Shown: positions 6,721 to 12,891 of the stretch, piece after piece
Position numbering within the stretch: the first letter of the stretch is position 1
Layout of the letters: each line of letters begins with the position of its first letter
Origin: JAMOBE01 sp039908285
Lineage (GTDB): Bacteria; Pseudomonadota; Alphaproteobacteria; Rhodospirillales; Rhodospirillaceae
Direction: 5' to 3'
DNA length: 13,203 bases
Assembly (NCBI GenBank): GCA_039908285.1
Contig: JAMOBE010000099.1
Span: forward strand, 1 to 13,203
Notes under the pieces: generated by a model
Told to the model about the DNA's origin: nothing
Databases searched by the model: none
The model's input: the letters and a program-made list of their open reading frames with translations, nothing else
Position numbers and translations under genes: made by a program

Positions 6721-7671
6721 TTACCGCGTCAACTGCAGGAAGATATCCTCAAGGTCGGTCTCCCTGGTGGACAGGTCGACGATGGTCAGTCCCGCCGTCC
6801 GCACCGCCGCCAGAATGGTATCTATATGGGTGTCGCTCGGCTGGTAGCGAAAGACCAGGCGATGGCCGTCCAGAAGCTCCGGGGCGAAGGTGGCCAGACC
6901 CGGCGGCACCTCGGCGACACTCTCCCGCACGGTGAGGGTCAGCGACTTGCCGTCGACCCGCCGCAGGAGGGCCGCGGTGGTGTCGCAGGCGATCACCTGG
7001 CCATGGTCGATGATGGCGATGCGATCGCACAGCTCCTGCGCCTCCTCCAGATAGTGGGTGGTCAGCAGGATGGTGGTGCCGCGCGCGTTCAGGCGCCGCA
7101 CATAGGCCCACAGGTGCCGCCGGAGCTGGACGTCCACCCCCGCCGTCGGCTCGTCGAGGACCAGGATCGGCGGCTCGTGGACCATGGCCTTGGCCATCAG
7201 CAGGCGGCGGCGCATGCCCCCCGACAGGGTGCGGGCATAGGCGTCGGCCTGGGCCGCGAGGCCCACCGCCTCCAGGATTTCGTCGGTGCGGCGGTCGCGG
7301 GGAGGAACGCCGTACATCCCGGCCTGCACGTCCAGAAGCTCGCGCGGCGTGAAGAATGGATCGAGGTTCAGCTCCTGAGGAACGATACCGATGGAGCAGC
7401 GGGCCTGGCGCTCGTTGCGGTCGATGTCGAAGCCCCACACCCGGGCCGAGCCCGAGGTTCTGGTCACCAGTCCGGCCAGGATGTTGATCAGGGTGGACTT
7501 GCCGGCGCCGTTCGGACCGAGGAGGCCGAAGAACGAGCCGCGTGGGACGCTCAGACTGACCCGGTCCAGGGCCGTCCGCGGCGGCGCCCCCCGCCGTCCG
7601 GCGTACACCTTGGTCAGATCGGTGACGGCGATGGCGTCGTCGGGGGCGGGAACGGGCTCTGATGAGGACAT
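6721..7671 (-). CDS. ABC-2 type transporter ATP-binding protein (DrrA/YadG-like)
   Basis: This is the cytoplasmic ATPase subunit of an ABC exporter. From the ATG at 7671 it has Walker A GPNGAGKS (residues 52-59), the Q-loop Gln near 99 in IGIVPQELNLD, signature LSGGM (149-153), Walker B ILVLDEP (169-175), and the switch His near 206 in LLTTHYLEEA. The insert RKGAPP-like stretch before the first strand and the C-terminal domain fit the YadG/DrrA group that works with ABC-2 permeases such as YadH. No permease lies beside it; the next gene, 2 nt downstream, is a lipoprotein hydrolase. Starts are uncertain: ATG 7671, ATG 7710 and TTG 7728 are all in frame and none has a clear ribosome binding site. 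7671 is preferred for length and because 7710 would overlap a good opposite-strand promoter. Confidence 0.92.
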   Translation of the reverse strand: MSSSEPVPAPDDAIAVTDLTKVYAGRRGAPPRTALDRVSLSVPRGSFFGLLGPNGAGKSTLINILAGLVTRTSGSARVWGFDIDRNERQARCSIGIVPQELNLDPFFTPRELLDVQAGMYGVPPRDRRTDEILEAVGLAAQADAYARTLSGGMRRRLLMAKAMVHEPPILVLDEPTAGVDVQLRRHLWAYVRRLNARGTTILLTTHYLEEAQELCDRIAIIDHGQVIACDTTAALLRRVDGKSLTLTVRESVAEVPPGLATFAPELLDGHRLVFRYQPSDTHIDTILAAVRTAGLTIVDLSTRETDLEDIFLQLTR

Positions 7672-7709
7672 GTCGCCGGGAATACCATGCGGTTCAGCGA
7701 GGGAAGGCA

Positions 7710-7758
7710 TTGGAACATCGGTCGGCAATGGCTATCATCCCGCCATCCCGGGGGTCAA
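7710..7758. promoter_or_regulatory. Divergent sigma70-like promoters between the ABC and zinc-finger genes
   Basis: On the plus strand TTGGAA (7710-7715), a 17-bp spacer and TATCAT (7733-7738) make a good sigma70-type promoter that would start RNA about 30-50 nt before the zinc-finger gene. On the minus strand TTGACC (7758-7753), a 16-bp spacer and GATAGC (7736-7731) make a weaker promoter for the ABC ATPase operon. The two -10 boxes overlap, so the promoters could exclude one another. This is motif matching only; the plus-strand promoter is the more credible. Confidence 0.4.
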
Positions 7759-7794
7759 CGTCCGGGTTGGGAGAGCATGAACAGGATTTCGGCC

Positions 7795-7986
7795 ATGAAT
7801 GACGCCAAGGCAGGTGAGACCATCGACGTGACCACGACGACTCCCACCTGCGACGGTGGGGGGGCGGCGCTCGGGCACCCCCGGGTCACCCTGCACATCG
7901 AGCCCGCCTCGGGCGTCGCGGTGTGTCCCTATTGCAGCCGGCGGTACGCTCTGAAGCCCGGACAGCGGGTCGCCGCTCACTCCTGA
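7795..7986 (+). CDS. CHCC zinc-finger domain protein (NDUFS6-like)
   Basis: The 63-aa protein matches the zf-CHCC family common in alphaproteobacteria and related to the mitochondrial complex I subunit NDUFS6. The putative zinc ligands are all present: Cys19, His28 in LGHPRV, and Cys44/Cys47 in VCPYCSRRY. In bacteria the role is not established. ATG at 7795 has AGGA 8 nt upstream and gives the family's usual short lead; ATG at 7777, with GGGAG just before it, would add six residues and is nearly as good. A sigma70-like promoter lies at 7710-7738. The 3' end overlaps the convergent 98-aa membrane protein gene by 10 bp. Confidence 0.88.
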   Translation: MNDAKAGETIDVTTTTPTCDGGGAALGHPRVTLHIEPASGVAVCPYCSRRYALKPGQRVAAHS

Positions 7987-8273
7987 GCCGGCCCGGGGCG
8001 CAGCGTGTTGGAGAACCGGCCGACGGGATTCGCAGGAACCGGGCCGGTGTGGCTGCTGTCGACGGCCAGCAGGGTCCGCCGCCCGCCGTCCCCTTCGCCG
8101 GCGACCAGCAGGCCACCCAGCGTCAACCACACCGCCGCCGGCACGGCGAACCACATCAGCCCCACCTTCCACCACGGCCAGCGGTCGTGGTCGCGGCCTT
8201 CGTCGATGTCACGAAAGGCCGAAAGGGGGAGTTCTGGTCTGGAATGCATCCTCAGCCTCTCGGTCCCACTCAT
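7977..8273 (-). CDS. Hypothetical single-helix membrane protein, 98 aa
   Basis: I do not recognise this family. The first 35 residues are charged and hydrophilic with a WPWW motif just before one transmembrane helix at about residues 36-58 (KVGLMWFAVPAAVWLTLGGL); a tail of about 40 residues (RTLLAVDSSHTGPVPANP...) is probably periplasmic by the positive-inside rule. ATG at 8273 is preferred because GGAGGG lies about 5 nt upstream, a strong ribosome binding site; a second ATG at 8249 lacks one. It begins 38 nt after the left edge of the second hairpin element and may be read through from the glycosyltransferase gene. Its end overlaps the zinc-finger gene by 10 bp. Confidence 0.75.
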   Translation of the reverse strand: MSGTERLRMHSRPELPLSAFRDIDEGRDHDRWPWWKVGLMWFAVPAAVWLTLGGLLVAGEGDGGRRTLLAVDSSHTGPVPANPVGRFSNTLRPGPAQE

Positions 8274-8311
8274 GGCATCCCTCCGTCAGGCAGGCGAAAT
8301 GGCGCCCGCAT

Positions 8312-8476
8312 TAACCCGGATATCTCACGGGTCCGACGGATGCTGGCTTGATCTTTGATCCGCCTATGATTTTTCCTCCCTTGCCAATACATCCAGTATT
8401 GGCGGCGGTCGGAAAAACCATAGGCGGATCAAATCTCAGCGCCATCATTCCGCGTCCCCGTGAGATATCCGGGTTA
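8312..8476 (-). mobile_element. 165-bp hairpin MITE-like element, copy 2
   Basis: Terminal inverted repeats TAACCCGGATATCTCACGGG (8312-8331) and its exact complement (8457-8476) enclose a long hairpin. The inner arms TTTGATCCGCCTATG (8354-8368) and 8419-8433 are perfect complements, TTTTTCC (8370-8376) pairs with GGAAAAA (8411-8417), and CCAATAC/GTATTGG (8384-8402) closes the tip. The region between the outer and inner arms pairs imperfectly with bulges. The core is almost unchanged from the copy at 1752-1916, while the terminal arms differ by paired changes. It lies 57 nt after the second glycosyltransferase stop and 38 nt before the 98-aa gene start on the same strand. No coding capacity of its own. 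Confidence 0.87.
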
Positions 8477-8533
8477 GTTGTATGGCATCGGGCGCACCCA
8501 ACTCAACACAAAATGGCAAAACCGACGGAGGAC

Positions 8534-10699
8534 TCACCGAATGCACCAGCGCCGCCACATTTCGCGGTAGGCGGCTTCGATATCGGCGACGACCAGACGG
8601 GCGTCGCAGATGGGGGACCCGGCCATGGTCGGACGCAGCGTCTGGCGTAGCGCGGCAAGACGCGGCCGATCCTCGGCCAGCCGCACCGCCGCCTCCACAT
8701 AGTCGTCGTAGCTGTCGACGGCGAGGTCGCCAAGGCCCAGCAGCGTCAGGGCCGGTGCGTTGGCCCAGCGCTGGGCCGCGTGGTGCCCGACCAGGCCCAC
8801 CACTGGCACGCCCATCCACAGGGGAATCAGGGTGGTGGTGACGCCCACCACCGGAAAGGCGTCGAGAATGACGGAGACCCGACCGTAGAAGTCCATGTTC
8901 TCCGACCAGCCGCCCGGCACGCCTTCCAGGTCGAGACGGGACCCGAGGGGGGCGAACACCTCGCGCCAGTGGTCATGGCCGGTCGGATCGTCGAACAGCC
9001 CGTTCTTCAGCACCACCCGGGAGTTGGGGAGGCGATCGAGAATCCGCAGCCAGGCCGCGACCATATCGGGGCCGATGCGGGATGGATCGGAGACGTTGGC
9101 GAAGAGGATCGGCTGATCCTCCGGCAGCGGCGGCGCCACCTCGGGCCACGTGTCCCCCGGCAGGAACGGCGCCAGGAAGTGGGGCAGGCGCACCAGCTTT
9201 TCGGAGAAATGCGCCTCGTATCCCTCCGGCGTCGAGTGGTGGTCGCCGAAAATGCAGTCTATGGCGGCAAGGCCGGTCGAGGATGCGTTGCCGAGGATGG
9301 TGGAGACCTGAACCGGCGCCGGCCGATGGGCCAGTACCCTCAGCCGGCTGCCCTGGCTGTGGCCGGCGCAGTCCACCAGGATGTCGATGCCGTCGGCCTG
9401 GATCATCCGCGCCACGTCCTCGTCGCTCCGGCCGGCGGTTACCCGCCAGTGATCCACCTGCTTCTGGATCCTCGGGGTGACGCCGTCGGGAGCGGCCAGC
9501 TCCGCATAGGCGTAGACCTCCACCTGCGCCCGGTCGTGGTGCGCGAACCAGGGCTCGAGGAAGAAGGCCATGGCATGGCTGCGGAAGTCGGGGGACATGT
9601 ATCCGACCTTGAGGCGCCGGTCGGGATCGCGGGTGTTGGCATGGGGCATCGGCGGAACGCCGGCGGCATGCCTGTCGTTCCACCGGCGGCATTCCGCCAG
9701 GATGTCGGGACCGGTGCTGTCGGCGTCGTAGACGAGGCAGAAGATCAGGTTCGAGTGGGCGGCATGGCTGGTGGGATCGATGGCCATGGACCGGCGGAAA
9801 CCGTCCAGGGCTTCCCGCGTGCGGCCGAGCCGGGACAGGGCCGATGCCCGGTTGAGATGACCGGCGAAATGGCTGGGGTTCAGGGCCACCGCCCTGGACA
9901 GCGACTCCACCGCCTCCCTCATCCGTTTCATGTCGAACAGGATAAGGCCCTCGGCGTTGTGGGCCTCGAAGCTGTCGGGGACGAGGGCGATGGCCCGACG
10001 CGCATGCTCAAGCGCTCCGTCACGGTCTCCCGCATGACTGAGGGCGATCGCCAGGTTGATGTGACCACTGACGAGAGTGGGATCGATGGCCAGTGACCTG
10101 CGGCAGGCCTCGATGGCGCGCGCCAGATCCGAGCGCCGCCAGAGGGCGTGCCCCAGATTGCCGTAGGCGACGGCGAGAGTCGGATTGCTGGCCACCGCCC
10201 GCTCGAAGCACCGTATGGCGTCGTCGAACCGCTTCGCCGACATGTGGACGAGCCCAAGCGAGTTGAGGGCCAGGGCATCCTCCGGCAACAGGCGCATCGC
10301 CTCCGCCAGGGCCGCGATCGCCTCCTTCTCCCTGTCGAGGTCGTTCAGCACCCCGCCCAGGTTGGCCCAGCTCCGGCCGTCGGTGGGGTTCTCCGTGACC
10401 GCCCGGCGCAACAACGCCTCGGCCTCTACCGGGCGCCCGGCCTGATAGACCAGAACCCCCAAAGCGTGCAGCGCAGGCCAAAGTCGCGGGTTGATCCGCA
10501 GCGACTCGCGGAACATGGCTTCCGCCTCGGCCAGACGGCCCTCGGTGGTGAGACGGTGCGCCTGAAGGGCGACGGCAAAGCCTGGCGTCGCCATCGTCAG
10601 CGGCGCCCCGGCGGAAGCGGGAGCGGTGGGAGCGGGAGCGGCGGGAGTCTCTCTCCCCTGCTTGCCGGCCGATGCTGCGCGTCTTTGTTTACGATTCAT
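8534..10699 (-). CDS. TPR-repeat glycosyltransferase, divergent GT41/SPINDLY type
   Basis: The 721-aa protein starts MNRKQRRAA, a basic lead often seen on alphaproteobacterial TPR proteins, then an Ala/Pro-rich linker, about eight TPRs (residues 40-315), and an OGT-like catalytic domain (about 360-721). The conserved histidine is kept in VGYMSPDFRSH (His375). The usual FGSFNNLxKISP block reads FANVSDPSRIGP, with Arg541 where the donor-binding lysine is expected, and the DTFPYNGGTTTxEALWMG block reads LDAFPVVGVTTTLIPLWMG. These changes suggest altered donor use or reduced activity. ATG at 10699 has GAGG about 9 nt upstream and begins 4 nt after the stop of the molybdenum hydroxylase gene, implying translational coupling. 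It is a paralogue of the enzyme at 3285-5363, and a copy of the hairpin element follows it. Acceptor and donor are unknown. Confidence 0.92.
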   Translation of the reverse strand: MNRKQRRAASAGKQGRETPAAPAPTAPASAGAPLTMATPGFAVALQAHRLTTEGRLAEAEAMFRESLRINPRLWPALHALGVLVYQAGRPVEAEALLRRAVTENPTDGRSWANLGGVLNDLDREKEAIAALAEAMRLLPEDALALNSLGLVHMSAKRFDDAIRCFERAVASNPTLAVAYGNLGHALWRRSDLARAIEACRRSLAIDPTLVSGHINLAIALSHAGDRDGALEHARRAIALVPDSFEAHNAEGLILFDMKRMREAVESLSRAVALNPSHFAGHLNRASALSRLGRTREALDGFRRSMAIDPTSHAAHSNLIFCLVYDADSTGPDILAECRRWNDRHAAGVPPMPHANTRDPDRRLKVGYMSPDFRSHAMAFFLEPWFAHHDRAQVEVYAYAELAAPDGVTPRIQKQVDHWRVTAGRSDEDVARMIQADGIDILVDCAGHSQGSRLRVLAHRPAPVQVSTILGNASSTGLAAIDCIFGDHHSTPEGYEAHFSEKLVRLPHFLAPFLPGDTWPEVAPPLPEDQPILFANVSDPSRIGPDMVAAWLRILDRLPNSRVVLKNGLFDDPTGHDHWREVFAPLGSRLDLEGVPGGWSENMDFYGRVSVILDAFPVVGVTTTLIPLWMGVPVVGLVGHHAAQRWANAPALTLLGLGDLAVDSYDDYVEAAVRLAEDRPRLAALRQTLRPTMAGSPICDARLVVADIEAAYREMWRRWCIR

Positions 10700-10703
10700 G
10701 GTC

Positions 10704-12785
10704 TCAAACCTCGCGCAGGTCAGTCGCCCGGATCGGCAGGGAGCGGACCCGGCGGCCGGTGGCGGCGAAGATGGCGTTGACCACCGCCGGAGCCACCGGC
10801 GGCAGGCCGGGCTCCCCGACGCCGCCCGGCGGCTCGGTGCTGGCGACGATGTGAACCTCGACCGCCGGCATTTCCGACATGCGCAGCAGGGGATAGTCGT
10901 GGAAATTTCCCTGCTGCACCCGCCCGCCGGACACGGTTATCTCCCCCTTGAGGGCGGCGGTGAGGCCAAAGGCCACCGCGCCCTCCATCAGCGCCCGCAC
11001 CGTATCGGGGTTGACCACGATACCGCAGTCGATGGCGCACACCACCCGGTGGACCCTCACCTCGCCGTCGGTGCCGACGGAGACCTCGGCGACGTGGGCC
11101 ACCCAGCTCGAGCGGCTCTCGTGGGTGGCGATGCCCCGGCCCCGGCCCGGCGGCAGGGGCGAGCCCCAGCCCGCCCTGGTCGCCGCCAGTTCCACCACCG
11201 CCCGGTGACGGGGGTGGGCGGCCAGAAGGTCCCGTCGGAAATCGCGGGGATCGCGGCCGGCGGCATGGGCCACCTCGTCGAGGAAACACTCGGTGGCGAA
11301 GGCGTTGCTGGAGTGGCCGACCGACCGCCAGAACCCTCCTGGGACTCCGGGCTCGGTGCGGACCCAGTCCACCTCGAGATTGTCCACGGCATAGGGGAGA
11401 TCCGCCGCTCCCTCCACCGCCGTCCCATCGATGCCGTCGCGGATCAGGTAAGGGGTGTCACGGTCCAGCAGCGACTGGCTGACGACGCGGTGGGTCCAGG
11501 CCACCAGTTCGCCCTCGGCGCCGAGACCGGCGGCCAGCCGGTTGAAGGTGGCCGGGCGATAGACGCCGTGGCGCATGTCGTCCTCGCGAGTCCACACCAC
11601 CTTGACCGGGGCGCCGACCTCCCGGGACACCTCGACCGCCTCGGCGACGAAATCGGTCTCGCTGCGACGGCCGAAGCCGCCGCCCAGCAGGGTGGTATGG
11701 ACGGTCACCGCCGATTGCGGTAGTTCCGTGATCTGGGCCGCCGTCTTGCGCACCCAGCTCTGGGCCTCGGTGCCGACCCAGACCTCGCAGGAGTCGGAGC
11801 GGACATCGGCGACGCAGGCCAGGGGCTCCATCGCCGCGTGGGCGAGAAAGGGCGTCTCGTAGTCGGCCGTGACGGCCCGCGCGGCGTGGCCGTGGCCGAT
11901 AACCCGCGCGGCATCGCCGCGACTGGTGGCCACATTCCCCGGTTCGGCGGCGGCGGCGGCATAGTCCTCGCGCAGGGACATGCTGCCGAGGGTGGCGTTG
12001 GGACCGTCGGCCCACTCGACCTGCAACAGGCTGCGGCCCTTCCTCGCCGACCAGAAGTCATCGGCCACCACGGCGACGCCTCCGGTGATGCGGACGACAT
12101 GGCGCACGCCCGGCACGGCCCGAGCCCGGGCGGAGTCGAACCGAACCAGCGAGCCGCCGAACACCGGCGGCCGCGCCACCAGCGCCGTCAGCATCCCGGG
12201 CACCCTGACGTCGATGCCATAGACGGCGCTGCCGTCCGTCTTGGCGGGGGTGTCGAGTCGCGGCAGCGGCTGCCCGATGAGGCGGAAGGTCTTCGGGTCC
12301 TTGAGGGGAATCACAACCGGCCGCGGCACCGTCGCCGCCTTTTCCACCAGCGCCCCGTAGGTCGCCCGCAGACCGGTCGGAGGATGCACCACCGCCCCAT
12401 GTTCGGTCACGCACTCGGCGCGATCCACGGTCCAGGTCTCGGCGGCGGCCGAGATCAGCATCTCGCGGGCCATGGCCCCGGCCTGGCGCAGCGGCAGCCA
12501 CGACAGCCGCACGCTGTTGCTGCCGGCGGTAAGCTGGACGAACGAGCCCGCCGGGATGAAGGCGGCATCGGCCGGAGCCTGCTCGACCCGCACCCGCGAC
12601 CAGTCGGCGTCCAGTTCCTCGGCGACGATCATCGGCAGCGCCGTCAGCACGCCCTGCCCCATCTCCGACTTGCCGATGATCACCGTCACGGTGTCGTCGG
12701 CATCCACCCGCAGGAAGGCGTTGGGCGAGAAGGGCGGCGGCGCGGCCTGGGCCGCGGCGGGGCTCGTCCCGGCCGCGTTCGCCCG
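10704..12785 (-). CDS. Molybdenum hydroxylase large subunit (IorB-like, xanthine dehydrogenase family), 5' end disrupted
   Basis: The product is the molybdopterin-binding subunit of an isoquinoline 1-oxidoreductase/aldehyde-oxidase-type enzyme that hydroxylates N-heterocycles or aldehydes. Recognisable blocks are PNAFLRVDADDTVTVIIGKS and EMGQGVLTALPMIVAEEL at the start, GGGFGRRSETDFVAEAVEVS, REDDMRHGVYRP, GFWRSVGHSSNAFATE, and near the end GGVGEPGLPP, whose Glu (codon 10812-10814) is the expected catalytic base. Recognisable family sequence begins only near 12785. The same frame stays open to an ATG at 12926, but that part is poorly composed for a signal peptide (KNQHENARNTAPE) and lies antisense to a glutamine synthetase fragment. 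The usual Tat leader and a 2Fe-2S IorA partner are not seen. The downstream glycosyltransferase gene starts after 4 nt. The family is certain; the N-terminus is not. Confidence 0.9.
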   Translation of the reverse strand, partial: RANAAGTSPAAAQAAPPPFSPNAFLRVDADDTVTVIIGKSEMGQGVLTALPMIVAEELDADWSRVRVEQAPADAAFIPAGSFVQLTAGSNSVRLSWLPLRQAGAMAREMLISAAAETWTVDRAECVTEHGAVVHPPTGLRATYGALVEKAATVPRPVVIPLKDPKTFRLIGQPLPRLDTPAKTDGSAVYGIDVRVPGMLTALVARPPVFGGSLVRFDSARARAVPGVRHVVRITGGVAVVADDFWSARKGRSLLQVEWADGPNATLGSMSLREDYAAAAAEPGNVATSRGDAARVIGHGHAARAVTADYETPFLAHAAMEPLACVADVRSDSCEVWVGTEAQSWVRKTAAQITELPQSAVTVHTTLLGGGFGRRSETDFVAEAVEVSREVGAPVKVVWTREDDMRHGVYRPATFNRLAAGLGAEGELVAWTHRVVSQSLLDRDTPYLIRDGIDGTAVEGAADLPYAVDNLEVDWVRTEPGVPGGFWRSVGHSSNAFATECFLDEVAHAAGRDPRDFRRDLLAAHPRHRAVVELAATRAGWGSPLPPGRGRGIATHESRSSWVAHVAEVSVGTDGEVRVHRVVCAIDCGIVVNPDTVRALMEGAVAFGLTAALKGEITVSGGRVQQGNFHDYPLLRMSEMPAVEVHIVASTEPPGGVGEPGLPPVAPAVVNAIFAATGRRVRSLPIRATDLREV

Positions 12786-12798
12786 GGGACGCCTGAGA

Positions 12799-12891
12799 AG
12801 GCGCGGATGGCGGGCCGTGGCCGCCGCGGTCGGGGTCTCGGGCGCCGTGTTCCTCGCGTTCTCGTGCTGGTTTTTCCGCAACCCCGCCCGT
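12799..12891 (+). other. Orphan signal/transmembrane segment at the junction
   Basis: In the same frame as the glutamine synthetase fragment the plus strand encodes RRRGWRAVAAAVGVSGAVFL then AFSCWFFRNPAR. The stretch has strong third-position G/C bias and a Tat-like or signal-anchor look. It does not belong to glutamine synthetase. It could be the N-terminus of an unrelated membrane protein, or the missing leader of the IorB-like gene in inverted orientation: a short inverted repeat, CGCCT-GAGA-AGGCG (12790-12803), lies where the two would fold back. No start codon can be assigned. Confidence 0.4.

Noticed and set aside
4434..6847. Long plus-strand open frames opposite the glycosyltransferase, small membrane protein and hydrolase genes
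   Set aside because: They are low-complexity Gly/Arg/His/Gln-rich shadows, expected opposite GC-rich genes, and show no recognisable domain.
12799..12891. N-terminus of phosphatidylserine decarboxylase, suggested by CWFFRNPARE
   Set aside because: That enzyme has a similar YFFRDP motif after a longer two-helix lead. Here the lead is too short, and the frame continues into glutamine synthetase with no other decarboxylase sequence.
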